Assembly (NCBI RefSeq): GCF_000801105.2
Contig: NC_079517.1
Coordinates: forward strand, 18,981,579-19,045,578
From: Raphanus sativus
Taxonomy: Eukaryota > Streptophyta > Magnoliopsida > Brassicales > Brassicaceae
Direction of reading: 5' to 3'
DNA: 64,000 nt
Shown: in pieces, positions 34,869 to 47,456 of the stretch
Layout of the letters: each line of letters starts with the position of its first letter
Position numbering within the stretch: position 1 is the first letter of the stretch
The notes under the pieces: model-generated
Database searches by the model: none
The model's input: only the letters and a program-made list of their open reading frames with translations
Told to the model about the DNA's origin: nothing
Position numbers and translations under genes: made by a program

Positions 34869-36634
34869 CTAGGTGTTTTGCCCGCACCTGCGGGCTTAAT
34901 AGTTTCAAAAAAATTATAAACAAATCTACTATAAATTAAAAACCTTATTGAAAAATTATTCTCATGCTTTTGAAATATTTAATAATTAACTAAAATTAAT
35001 TTTTATATTCAATATTTTTTTATTTTAATAAAATATCCATATATACATACATTATATTTATTTTTAAAATATATGATGTAAAATATTTTAAATAATATAA
35101 TATAGAATCTTTTAGATAATGATGAATACCAAACTAATGAATTTTTTTATTTATGGGCAAATATATATTAAAAATATAACCTAATTATTTATTAAGAATA
35201 GTAACAAATTTAACGTTTTAAATTTAAACGTGAGAGCAAACAAATTATTTTGTAAATAATAGTATAAATAATTTTGAATCTTCCGCTAATTTTTTCGGAA
35301 ATTATCACAATGATTTTAAACATATGATAATAAATTATTATATGTATTTATTATTATATATAGTAATAAATTATTATTGTACCAATGCTTTTGATATTTG
35401 TATTATTATAAGTGATTTTACACATATAATAATAGTATACATAAGTAATTTTATCTAAGTTTATAATTATTTATGGGTAATTATAAACATATATGTAATA
35501 CTTTAATATTACTAAATTATATGTATAAGTTTAGCTATGATATTATCTTTAGCATATTTTAATTATTTTAAAGATAATGACAAATTATCGGTTAAATCAC
35601 TAAAATTATTTATTAATTAATATTAATAATTAAGCAAAAAATATGAGTAAATGTATGATTATGAATAGCATCACAAATAATCAAATTCACTTCTCAAATA
35701 ATAGTTTAGATAGATAAATTGTTTAATATATTAATTTTTAACTTTTATAATAGAAATAATTATTTTAAGATAACAACACAATATATAAGAATGATCTTAT
35801 TTTTAAACATAATTAATATTATTAATATAAATTTGTTTTAACTATATAATAAATTCAGATATAATAGTAAAGATATAAATAAATTGTTATATATCTTATT
35901 TTTTAACTTTTATAACAAAAATAATAATTTCAAGATAACAACACAATATATAAGTTATCTTATTTTATTAAAAATTAATCTGATAATATAAATTCGTTTT
36001 TAATTATATAGAAATATCTTAGAAAATATATTAATACAAAATGGTTTTAGTTGGTTAATATTTAATTATAAATAGTTTATATGTTATTTTATATCTTTTA
36101 TAATTGAAAAAATAAATTTTAAGATAACAACACAATATATAAGAATCATCATATTTAAAAAATTCTAATATTATTAATAAAAATCGTTTTAATTATATAA
36201 TCAATTATATATAAAATTCATTAAAGGTAATATTGACTTTAACCACTTAATTATTATAAATTATCTTATATCTTATTTTAACTTTTATGATTGAAAAATA
36301 TTTTAGTATAACAAGAAAATTCATAAGAATTATCTTATTTAAAAAAATAATAATATTAATAAAAATTAATATTGATTTTAACCACTTAATTATTATAAAT
36401 TGTTTTATACCTAATTTTTAAATTTTATAATTGAAAAATATTTTAAGATAACAACACAATATATGAGAATTATCTTATTTTTTTTAAATAAACAATATTA
36501 TTAATAAATTTCGTTTTGGTTATATAATTAATTATATATATATAATTCATTAAGGGTAGTATAGATATTAATCACTCTAACTTTTAACGTGGGAGCTCCG
36601 TTGCGAAAAATTACTTCGCAAATAATAGTATAGA
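34869..36634 (-). mobile_element. Non-autonomous Helitron, about 1.77 kb
   Basis: On the minus strand the 3' end has the hairpin GCCCGCAGGTGCGGGC, then AAAACACCTAG at 34869 followed by T. The 5' end begins near 36634 with TCTATACTATTATTTGCGAAG and continues through TTTTCGCAACGGAGCTCCCACGTT. The interior is AT-rich with repeated blocks such as 'taagataacaacacaatata', and no protein is encoded. The base before the 5' TC is T rather than the expected A, so that end may be off by a base or mutated. Confidence 0.78.
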
Positions 36635-36759
36635 AATGTTAAAATAATTATTCTCTACTTTCTGCTCTCCATTATTTTCCAACTAACAGTTTCCTTCCAT
36701 TTTTCCGACTTGTGTATTTTTCTATAATTTCTCCCATCATTAAGCTTAAATAATTGCTA

Positions 36760-38041
36760 TCTATACTATTAAAAAGGAAGCATTCTTGAAAAATCTACTT
36801 ATACAAGGTTTTTGCACCTATTCATTACCTATTTATTATTTTTGGTTATATCTTTATTTTCTCTAACTATACAATATTTTTAGTGAAAACATTTATTATT
36901 TTTTATTGTTTAGGAAACTGAATATAAAACACATATATAAATATAGAAACAGAGTCTATGAATTCGGTAACGGGTCTTTTTAATTATTTTATCAAATTAA
37001 CTGTTTGTAGATTTTTTTTATTGTATTCTTTGAATATGAAAATTTCACAAACCAATATTGCATTCTAATATAGTACTACATAATAATAGAAACGCTATTA
37101 CTGAATTCTATGTAGTTGTATAAAAGATAGGTTACTAAGACAATGTTTATCGTAACATATTTATATAAGTTTGTTGACAAGTGTTTGAGTACGTTATATA
37201 ACATCTGAAATATTATTTTTATACAAATTTACATCAATATATAGTCATTATTTTTTACATATAGATTCAGTCATATTCTAAAAGAATGCATTATTGATAA
37301 ACGCTAACAAATTTTACCAGCTACAAAATAATATCATGTAAAACCAATTATTTTTCAAAAAAGAAATTATTTTTAATGAAAACTGATGACGAAATTTAAA
37401 CAACGTATATACAATGTTTATAAAATCTTACTGACTTTTATACGATGTATATATAATCTTATTAGATTGCAAAATATCATATATTTATATCGAACCAAAT
37501 ATTTCAGATAAAACAACTAATTAAATATAAATTTAAAACACTTAAGTAAACAAAAATCATAAATTTAAAAATATATTAGTAAGTTTAATTCATTACTTAA
37601 AATATAATTTAAGATTATATGTTTTTACCAGGTTAGCCAAATATCAGGTCACACTTGATTACGGTTTTTTTCAAAGTTTGCATGCTTTAAATTAGTGAGT
37701 TTTCATTAAATCCAAACCAAATTATATTCAAGTCATTGTGTTTAACGGTTCGACCATGGATCCGAACTTGATATAAAAATATTGTTCTCATCTAATTTAA
37801 AATAATTTAGTTTAAAATAATAGACTCGCTGAGTCTGTTCACACCATATAATACTTTTAAAAAATAATCAAATAATTAAAAATATAATTAAATTAAATAA
37901 CTAAATAAAAATAATTTTATTTTTTTGATATAAGACAATTTTGTAACAAAATAATATACAACAAGATTAATATACTTATTCATATCAAATATTTTTATCA
38001 ACTAAAAAACTCCGCGCTTTTAAGCGCGGATCAAAATCTAG
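36760..38041 (+). mobile_element. Non-autonomous Helitron (1282 bp)
   Basis: It starts A|TCTATACTATTAAAAAGG at 36760. It ends with hairpin TCCGCGCTTTTAAGCGCGGA, then TCAAAATCTAG at 38041 followed by T. Insertion between A and T and the hairpin-CTAG end are diagnostic. It is non-coding and lies 126 bp from the preceding Helitron, which has the opposite orientation. Confidence 0.85.
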
Positions 38042-38416
38042 TTAGTTGATTAAAGCTAGTATTATTATCATGTGGTCTAAATGCATTTATCCGGGTCGTT
38101 ATGTTGGATTTGTCGGCTGCTTTGAAAATTTTTGTAACTCTCATCCGCGCGTATTCATAAAAATTAACCATTCATAAAAGTTGTTTATATTGGTCTTTGA
38201 AAGAAATTAAAATTTGACTAGCCCTGAAATAATTAGCAATTAAATAGGAAAATAATTATAATTAAACTTGAGAAGAAGGTATGGAATATTGTGTATAAGA
38301 GTCTTGCAGTGGGTGTTACAAAAAAAAAAGAGAGTCTTGCAGTGGCTTCACTTGGATCTATCTCTCTTACTTACTCACTCCATTATCTTCCTCTCATTAA
38401 TTAAATCAAAACACAA
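38042..38416 (+). other. ABIL4 upstream region
   Basis: This is the only space between a Helitron and the ABIL4 start codon. It contains a short direct duplication ('gagtcttgcagtgg' near 38300 and 38332) and an AT-rich leader. No clear TATA box was chosen. Confidence 0.45.
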
Positions 38417-40013
38417 ATGGAGAGCTCTGCATCTTTAGCCATCGTTCTTCATCAGTCTGCCAATCATGACGAACTCTTCATGCAGCAGACTCTTCAATTC
38501 TCACAAACTCTTAAGGTTTGATCCTCCTCTCTCTCTTTCTCTCTCTCTCTTTCCCCAACCATATATATTTGGATTTTCTGATTTTTGACTTATTTTTCTA
38601 CTCATTCAAGATTCACCTTCTTTCTTGTTTCTGTCTTCTTTTAAAAAGGATTTAAAGAACTTGCGGAAACAGTTATACTCAGCCGCTGAGTACTTCGAAA
38701 CATCTTATGGCAAAGAAGAGCACAAAGAAACGTAATTATCTTTCTCTCTCTTTCTTTCTTTGAACAATAATCTGCAAAGTATGAATGAATGATGTTATAG
38801 GGTGATCGAGACGTTGAAAGAGTATGCAGCCAAGGCAGTAGTGAACACAGTGGATCATCTTGGCTCTGTCTCTGATAAATTCAACTCTTTTCTCTCTGAT
38901 AACTCAGCCCATTTCTCCACCACTCATCTTCGTTTGTCTTCTCTCGAACAAGTAAGCAAGTAATCACTGAATCTTTTTCAAACTCTAGTGAATAGAACAC
39001 AACTCTCACATTGTGTGTTGTTGTTGTAGAGGATGAAACTATGCAGAGAGTACATGGGGAAAAGTGGGACTTCTCATCATTGCTTTCTCATTCAATCTCC
39101 TCCTCACCATCATAAGCGTTACTTCTTCCCTCGTATACCTCATTTTTTTCCCCCACAAAGTTTATCTATCCATTCAAACCGTCTATCAATCTGATAATGT
39201 TTTATCATATAATATTCTTTGTATATACAAGAACATGGAAGAGGTGAACGTGGAAGAGGCACAAGTTTTTCCGCAGGAGATGACTCGCATAGGTTCAAGA
39301 GTGGTAATAATTAGATATGTTATCTTATATGCTATTGTTTGGATTTACTAGTGTTTTTATTATATCTGAATCATTCTTCCTGAAATCTTCCTGAAAGCTG
39401 TTCGATCAACAATACTAGAAAAACACACAAGTACTACTGCAAGGTAGAATCTTATCTTCTGATATTCTTCATCTTCTGTCTTCCTCTGGTTTTAATTGTT
39501 TGTAAACCGGATTATTGGTTGGTCCTAATGCAGAAAAGCTTATAAGACAGGAAGCTTCTCCTTTTTACATAACAACATGAGCAACAACAGAACACCAAAC
39601 AGTACAAACAACTAAACAATGCTAACTCTCTCTTGTTTGGATTTTCTAGGATTGCAGACAAGTAAAGCGTGTGTGTGTGTGTGTGAATATTGCAGGTAAA
39701 AGAGGAAACTCTCCTCTGAGGTTTCCTCTCTTACGTTCAGGATCTCAACTGAAACACTCAAGCTCTCCAGGCCAGCCAAGAATACTGGTAATTAACACTT
39801 GTATATTCAAATAGCTTTCCATTTTGTTCAACGTTACAGTAATTTTCTGCTCTGTGTTTATGACAGGCGTTGTTACCGGAACCAGAAAGAGCGATATCTT
39901 TGTCCACAAGTAGAGAGATAGTGGAGATAAAGCAAAAATCTTCATTGAGAAAGGGGAAGAAGAGTCTGATGCTCAAGGCACTGATGAGTATGAGCAGCAA
40001 GTCCAGAAACTAA
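38417..40013 (+). CDS. ABIL4: ABI-like protein ABIL4, WAVE/SCAR complex subunit, 286 aa
   Basis: Nine exons form one 861-base frame: 38417-38515, 38649-38731, 38801-38951, 39030-39132, 39232-39303, 39398-39443, 39534-39601, 39696-39787 and 39867-40013. Residues 1-120 form the conserved helical Abi domain (MQQTLQFSQTLKDLKNLRKQ, AAEYFETSYGKEEHKETVIE, TVDHLGSVSDKFNSFLSD, HLRLSSLEQRMKLCREYMG). The C-terminal half is basic and Ser/Pro-rich. The family recruits the SCAR/WAVE complex that activates ARP2/3 actin nucleation at the plasma membrane. Sequence and position match At5g42030. Exon 7 has an early stop if its donor at 39602 is not used, so correct splicing is needed. The gene looks intact. Confidence 0.93.
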
Positions 40014-41875
40014 ATCCCTCCCTTTTTATTTTACATTTTTATAATTTTTTTTTTTTTGAACTATACATTTTATAATGTTCATCCTTAAGATTGTACAAAA
40101 AAAACATGTGAACTAAGGAGAGAGTAATAATGGTTATTCTCAATCTTGTTTAGATGCTTTGGTTGAAAATGGTGTGGTTGAATTTCCATAGGAACATACA
40201 AAGTTTCTTTACTAGTTAAGTTTTTTCACTTCATTGTATACTCTCTGGCTAGCTTTGACTTTAGACTATAGAATCAATCAGTTACTTGTAGTTGATTCTG
40301 ACCTTCGATAAAATAAAATATACTCATATAATCCCTTTTTGATATTTTACCTAGTCATTATACGATAATCTTTAATGTATGTTACTATTTTAAAAAAAAT
40401 TAGAAGACCTCTGTGATAAAAATGTGATTTGTTCTACTATTTTCTTCTAAAATAGTAATCTCTAACTATAAAATTAAATGTATCTAATCAGTCTAATTTT
40501 AACATGAATTCGAATGCGAAAATCATTTATAATGCTATGGCATAAAGAAAACATGGGAAGGGTCAAATTTATTGAGATTATAACAAAAGTAACAATACAG
40601 TTTATAATCTTATAACAAGAGATATAACAAGCAAAATCTTACAAAAAAAAAGGGATACGAAATAACAATAGTGGATGCATCAAATAAAATGCCAAGTAAT
40701 TGATTTATCCTTCCAAGCCTAGAACTTCATATTTTTCACAAATATTAATATAAAATAGATGAATGATATTTCTCCTCTATAAATATATAAAAAGAAATAT
40801 AGATAAAATAAATTATTTTTACATCTAAATACTATCATATAGTTAAATAGATAAAAATATTCTAGAAAAACTCATCAAATAACAAATTTGGTACCAATGT
40901 CTAAACTCTGTCTTTCGTTCTCGTAAGCGCATGCATATTAGTGAAGACCTAGTATTTTGATGTGACAAGTTAGAACTGGGAAAAAAAAAACATGAATCCG
41001 AAAAATTGAACTGAATTCAATCCAAAAAGTAATATTAAATCCAAATTAAAATTAGTTAAATATTTAAAACGAATTCAAAATTTAGTTATCTAGAGAACTG
41101 AACATAAGCCAACCCGAATCAAAATATTTTAAGTATCCGAATAAATTTTAATCAGATTATATATTTTAAATATATTAATTATTTTAGGTTTAATATCCAA
41201 AATATCCAAATATATAACATATTTGAAATCGTCGAAAATATTTGATAATTATTTAATTATAATGGATTATTAATTAAATAATTTTAATCTTTATATATTT
41301 TAATTTGAAAGTTCATTTAAAAAGATGATTTTCTTAATTGATTAATATTTATTTATGAATCTTTCTGTTTCTTAAAATAGTATTTACCATATAATATATT
41401 TATTATATTACTATTTGTAATGTTAATATAATTAATTAATTAATTATTTACTAAGTGTAACAATGATTTTAACTACTCTATTTTTAGCGTGAGAAAAACA
41501 CACTCACAAATAATATTATTGATAATCAAAAGAAAATATCAAAAACAGTTAAACAATATTCAAAATACCAAAAAGTGTTTAAAATATTTATTGTTTTTCC
41601 ATTCAAATATTTAAATTAAGCCAAATTTTATATTAAATTTAGGTACTTTGACAAACATTATATAAATCATTTATATATTATTTTATTTTATATTTTTGAA
41701 AATATAAATATATATAATCCTTTTTATTTTTGAAAAATAATTTAAATCTATTATCCAAACTAAACCAAAACTAAATCAAAATTGGTAAATAGCCAAATGA
41801 AGTTCAAAATTTTTATTTTTGAAAATTCAAAATCCTAACCAAACTCTAAAAGGTTACCAGAATGGCCACCCTGAC
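40014..41875. other. AT-rich intergenic region with old repeat traces
   Basis: No gene is present. Near 41480-41515 'ttagcgtgagaaaaacacactcacaaataatattattga' resembles the 5' end of the minus-strand Helitrons at 36.6 and 49.6 kb. It may be a truncated relic. Confidence 0.4.
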
Positions 41876-41883
41876 CCTATGAC

Positions 41884-42290
41884 TAGTGCTGGGTCGTGCG
41901 GGTCAATTTTTTGATTCAAAAACTCGACCCGTACGACCCGCAAAGAAAAACTTATATGCCTGCATCTGCCCCGCAGAAACCTGCGGGTAACCCGTCAAAC
42001 CCGCGGATAATATTAATTATATTAAAATAATTATTTTAATTAAAAATAATTATTTTTAATTATATAATAATTATTTTTTTAAAAATATATTAAAATAATA
42101 TAAATATATAAAATATTTCATATATTTTACGAATTTTTTTTTTTTTTTTGCGGGTTGGCAGATATCCGCAACTCAAATTTGACTGACTCGCACCCGTCCC
42201 GCTTAAAATAATCTCAACCCGCATCCGCGTCCGCAATTCAAAATTTCCAAATCATTGCGGGTCAAACGGGGGACTAAAATTCCAGCTCTA
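41884..42290. mobile_element. hAT-type MITE (407 bp) in the BiP2 promoter region
   Basis: The ends are TAGTGCTGG and CCAGCTCTA (inverse TAGAGCTGG). The sub-terminal gcgggtca repeats are also inverted. The identical 8-mer CCTATGAC flanks both sides (41876-41883 and 42291-42298). The right end lies 184 bp upstream of the unfolded-protein-response element and 370 bp from the BiP2 start codon. Confidence 0.88.
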
Positions 42291-42473
42291 CCTATGACAT
42301 GCAATAGAAGAGAAGAAGATTCAAGAAGACTGTACTGGGCCCAAGGGATGAAAACCTGCATTCTCTAGAATTCAGAAGAAAGATGTATGAAGAGTACGTA
42401 GAACCAACGGCCACGATTAGTCCAACAAAAGACCAGATCTGATTGGGAGGGTGCTGTAGATAGTCGTGATATG

Positions 42474-42489
42474 ATTGGTCCACGTCATT
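42474..42489 (+). promoter_or_regulatory. Plant unfolded-protein-response element (P-UPRE/ERSE-II) of BiP2
   Basis: ATTGGTCCACGTCATT matches the known plant element ATTGGTCCACGTCATC in 15 of 16 positions. It contains a perfect ERSE-II core ATTGG-N-CCACG. It lies 93 bp upstream of the TATA box. Such sites bind NF-Y together with bZIP28/bZIP60 and switch on ER chaperone genes during ER stress. Confidence 0.88.
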
Positions 42490-42566
42490 GTCGATGACAT
42501 TTCTTCCGTGTTCCCCATAAAAAGGCGACTACATAACTTCACCATCACCCTTCCTTGACTAGACTC

Positions 42567-42574
42567 TATATAAA
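42567..42574 (+). promoter_or_regulatory. TATA box of BiP2
   Basis: TATATAAA lies 93 bp upstream of the ATG, with a short A-rich leader (acaacaacaaaaagaagag) after it. Confidence 0.75.
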
Positions 42575-42659
42575 AGCTTCGTTCTAACAAAGATACGAAA
42601 CAACAACAAAAAGAAGAGAGAGATACAACACACATATATACACTCAAGTATTCGATACC

Positions 42660-43492
42660 ATGGCTCGCTCAGTCGGAGCAAACGGCACGGTTGTGCTGGC
42701 GATCATCCTCTTCGGTGAGTCATTTATCATCCCTACGTCTCCATCTTAGTGTGTGACACAATGTTGTTCTCTTAATATCTCTAGAGTTTTTGTTCTGATC
42801 TGGCCTCTGCGTTGATGACTTGAATTGATCAATTCTTTGTTCCTAGAGATGCTATTTTAGGTTTACTATCTTTCACTGTTTAAGATTTTGTGTTCTGAGA
42901 ACAATTAGGCTTGTTAGTTGGTAATTAGGTGCTTGGGAGATTCCTTTTGACAGTATCATTGACAGTTGATAATATTATGCTTCTTCAGGATGTTTATTTT
43001 CGTCGTTTGCCACTGCTAAAGAAGAAGAGGCCACCAGCAAGTTGGGAACAGTGATAGGGATAGATCTTGGTACCACCTACTCTTGTGTTGGTGTTTACAA
43101 GAATGGTCATGTTGAAATCATTGCCAATGACCAAGGCAACCGTATTACTCCTTCATGGGTTGCTTTCACCGACTCGGAAAGACTTATTGGTGAGGCTGCT
43201 AAGAACCAGGCTGCTGTTAACCCGGAGAGGACCATCTTCGACGTCAAGAGATTGATCGGCCGAAAGTAAATTCATCCCCCTGTTTTTCATCACCTTGCAT
43301 GCATGCATGCATATGTGTGTTGTTGCTTTAATTCTTCTTTTGCTTATGTCAGATTTGAGGACAAAGAAGTCCAAAAGGACAGGAAGCTTCTGCCTTACCA
43401 GATTGTGAACAAGGATGGCAAGCCTTACATTCAAGTTAAGATCAAGGATGGTGAGACCAAGGTTTTCTCTCCTGAGGAGATCAGTGCCATGA

Positions 43493-43529
<37 letters not shown>

Positions 43530-45212
43530 TGGCAAGAAAATCAAGGACGCCGTTGTCACTGTTCCAGGTCAGCTTCTGCTTCATCATGCCTTGTGCATAT
43601 ATGTTATATACACAGTTTATTGATTTTTTTTTTTTAAATCTGGTGGGCAGCTTACTTCAACGATGCCCAGAGGCAGGCTACAAAGGATGCTGGTGTTATT
43701 GCTGGTCTCAATGTTGCCAGAATAATCAACGAACCCACTGCTGCTGCTATTGCCTATGGTCTTGATAAAAAGGGTGGTGAGAAAAACATCCTTGTCTTTG
43801 ACCTAGGTGGTGGTACTTTTGATGTCAGTGTCTTGACCATTGATAACGGTGTCTTCGAGGTTCTCTCCACTAATGGTGACACTCACTTGGGAGGTGAGGA
43901 CTTTGACCACAGGATCATGGACTACTTCATCAAGTTGATAAAGAAGAAGCACCAAAAGGACATCAGCAAGGACAACAAGGCACTTGGTAAGCTCCGCAGG
44001 GAGTGCGAGAGAGCGAAGAGAGCTCTTAGTAGCCAGCACCAAGTCCGTGTGGAGATCGAGTCACTCTTTGATGGTGTTGATTTCTCGGAGCCTCTCACCA
44101 GAGCTCGTTTCGAGGAGCTGAACAATGACTTGTTCAGGAAGACCATGGGACCCGTGAAGAAGGCCATGGATGATGCTGGTCTACAGAAGAGTCAGATCGA
44201 TGAGATTGTCCTCGTCGGTGGAAGCACTAGGATCCCAAAGGTTCAGCAGCTGTTGAAGGACTTCTTCGAAGGGAAAGAGCCGAACAAGGGTGTGAACCCC
44301 GACGAGGCTGTTGCTTATGGTGCTGCTGTCCAGGGTGGTATTTTGAGCGGAGAAGGCGGTGACGAGACCAAAGATATACTTCTACTTGACGTTGCACCAC
44401 TCACTTTGGGTATTGAGACCGTGGGAGGAGTGATGACAAAACTGATCCCAAGAAACACAGTTATCCCGACCAAGAAATCTCAGGTTTTCACGACATACCA
44501 AGACCAGCAGACAACCGTGTCCATTCAGGTCTTTGAAGGCGAGCGAAGTCTCACCAAGGACTGCAGGCTGCTCGGGAAATTCGACCTTACCGGAATCCCA
44601 CCGGCCCCAAGGTTTGTCTTCATTTTCATTTTTTTTCTTAGTTTTTTTTTTCTTAGTTATTGTAAAATATTGAACTACAATATAATAATAGTATTCTTTT
44701 GTTTTGGCAGGGGAACACCTCAAATTGAAGTAACGTTTGAAGTGGACGCGAACGGTATCCTTAACGTGAAGGCAGAGGACAAGGCGAGTGGTAAATCAGA
44801 GAAGATCACAATCACAAACGAGAAGGGACGTCTGAGTCAGAAAGAGATAGACAGGATGGTGAAGGAGGCAGAGGAGTTTGCAGAGGAAGACAAGAAGGTG
44901 AAGGAGAGGATCGACGCCAGGAACAGCTTGGAGACGTACGTGTACAACATGAAGAACCAAGTAAGCGACAAGGACAAGCTCGCAGACAAACTTGAGGCGG
45001 AGGAGAAGGAGAAGATTGAAGCAGCGACAAAAGAAGCCTTGGAGTGGCTTGACGACAACCAAAACTCAGACAAGGAAGATTACGAGGAGAAGCTCAAGGA
45101 AGTAGAAGCAGTGTGTAACCCGATCATCTCGGCCGTTTATCAGAGGTCAGGTGGTGCACCAGGTGCATCAGCGACCGAGGACGAGGAGGATGAGTCTAAT
45201 GACGAGCTCTAA
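42660..45212 (+). CDS. BIP2: ER-lumenal Hsp70 chaperone BiP2, 669 aa, C-terminal NDEL
   Basis: Exons 42660-42714, 42989-43265, 43353-43567, 43651-44611 and 44711-45212 (2010 bases, all GT-AG) form one frame. An N-terminal signal peptide (about residues 1-27) is followed by the Hsp70 ATPase motifs [25 protein letters not shown] and [14 protein letters not shown]. Then come the linker [14 protein letters not shown] and the substrate-binding domain with a C-terminal lid. The protein folds secretory proteins and senses ER stress. It corresponds to At5g42020. The C-terminus reads EDESNDEL; plant BiPs normally end HDEL, so one C-to-A change in the histidine codon would explain it. Otherwise the gene is intact. 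Confidence 0.97.
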
Positions 45213-45453
45213 TGCTGCTGTAATGCTCTTTTGTTTATATTTGCTTAATTTGTTATAGCCATTAGAGCTCTAAGTCACCATTTGTTAAGTAGTGTGTTCC
45301 TTGATTACTCTCTGTCATGTTCATCTGATACATTTCTTCAAGTCAAATATTTTTTTTATTGTAGAAGCACCGTCAGATAAAATAATAGTTGTGGGATAAA
45401 TGGTACTATGACACAACGAAACAGAAAGAAGAAATCGCAAAACATTACTTCTA
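45213..45453 (+). other. BiP2 3' region
   Basis: The 3' untranslated region and spacer run up to the Helitron end at 45454. No other feature is seen. Confidence 0.5.
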
Positions 45454-45933
45454 CTAGGTGATTTTCCTATGCTCATGCACGGATATAAATATTTATAAAA
45501 TAAATATATTATAATAACTGATCGCTATATACTTTAATTTTAAATTAAATTAATAAATTTATGCATAATTAATATTAATAATATTACAACACTTTAGTTA
45601 GACATATGATTTTAGATATGTCATATTTAGTCGATTTTTTTACAGTCGATTTAATTATAATTTAGGTATATTGGATTGCATTTATTTCTCTGAATTCAAC
45701 TATAATATTTTTTTCCAAATATATTAAAATTTTGATTAATTTTCTTGTTTGCATTTAGGTTGGTTGTTGTCTTCCTTAATTTTAACATAATCTATTATTT
45801 TAGATATAAGGTTGATTAGTCGAGTCACTCATATTGTGAGTATATTGATATAATTATCTTTTATGGTTTACGTGGTCGGACTAATAAAATTAAGTATCCA
45901 GACTCCGTTTAGCAAAAATCCAATTGGAAATTA

Positions 45934-45972
<39 letters not shown>

Positions 45973-46712
45973 ATATATATAATTATGTTAAATAAAATTA
46001 ATTTTATTCATCGTTTAAATGTGCATGTATGATCATAATATTTAACAAATTACATGTTCATTTTATAAAAATATATAATTAGATAATAAAACGATGATCA
46101 ATAGGAAGTTACATACATAAGTAAGTGATACATTTTGGAAACTCATGAACACCTATCAATATTTACAATAATTAAATATTTTATAATTCTAAATAATTTT
46201 ATTTAATAGATTTATTGAAAAGTAAACTAATTTATTTTATATAATCTAAAAATGAGAATCCATATTTACTTTGGTATTTTGATTATAGATATATTAAACT
46301 CCACAAACATAAAAACATAAAATTTAAAGCAAATTTAATATTAGGAAAACATATAATTGTAATAATGAAAAATAAAATATATCTACCTCGTTAAAGTATA
46401 TAGTGTTATGTTATTTAAAATATTTATAACTATTTGATCAAAAGATGTTTATTATTAAAATGATAGTCTTTTTATAATAACACTTAAATAAGCAGTAAAA
46501 AATTGTGATTGTATTTGAGAAATCATATTACATAAGTAAAATATATTTTATAGATATTTGCTGTAATTGAAAGATATTATAGTCAACTAAATATATGAAA
46601 AAAACATTTCAATAATACTAATTATAAACAAATTTTAGTCAATTAAACATATATCAGTTTATGTTACTTAATTATTTTATGTAATCATCTAGGAAATTAG
46701 ATAGATAAATCA

Positions 46713-47430
46713 AAATATTTATATTACTTTGAAAATAAATATTTTGCATTGTTTAAAACTATGTTTTAAAATAAATAATATTTCTTTTTCTAATATCAAA
46801 ATTATCTTTCTTAAATTAGTTTTTATGAATAACATTATATACAAATATCTATATTTCATCTACGAAACAATAGATATAAAGTAAGTATTTTATTACTTCA
46901 AAAGTATATTTTATGTTATTTAACAATATTTTTAAAATAGAATATTACCATCTTGTGAAATTTCATTTTTAATGAAATCATATTATATATACATATATAT
47001 TTTCGTTTTTAAATTTGATTTTTAAAATTTATAAATGTTTCCTTTTTAGTATATATGTTATATGAAAATAAAATATTTATATTACTTTGAAAATAAATAT
47101 TTTGTATTGTTTAAATTATGTTTTAAAATAAATAATATTTCTTTTTCTAATATCAAAATTATCTTTCTTAAATTAGTTTTTATGAATAACATTATATACA
47201 AATATATATATTTCATCTACGAAACAATAGATATAAAGTAAGTATTTTATTACTTCAAAAGTATATTTTATGTTATTTAACAATATTTTTAAAATAGAAT
47301 ATTACTATCTTGTGAAATTTCCTTTTTAATGAAATCATTATATATACATATATATTTTCGTTTTTAATTTGATTTTTAAAATTTATAAATGTTTCCTTTT
47401 TTTAGTTTATATGTTATATGAAAAACTTTA
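46713..47430. repeat. ~358-bp tandem duplication inside the Helitron
   Basis: Copies starting at 46713 and 47071 both begin 'aaatatttatattactttg' and stay nearly identical to their ends. They differ by a few substitutions and small indels, so the duplication is recent relative to the element. Confidence 0.88.
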
Positions 47431-47456
47431 AAAAGGAAACTACATAAAAACAATAA

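Noticed and set aside
39064..39351. Separate 95-residue frame inside ABIL4
   Set aside because: It is in a shifted frame over exons 4-5 and their intron; the ABIL4 exons explain the region.
40940..40955. Possible Helitron end (CTAGT near 40951)
   Set aside because: No hairpin lies in the 10-20 bases before it, so the CTAG is probably chance.
43833..45212. A shorter BiP frame running through 44612-44710 as coding
   Set aside because: The T-rich insert has GT and AG borders and breaks the Hsp70 sequence between ...PPAPR and GTPQIEV. It is an intron.
45930..45980. (AT)n run as a regulatory element
   Set aside because: It is a simple microsatellite inside a Helitron with no sign of function.
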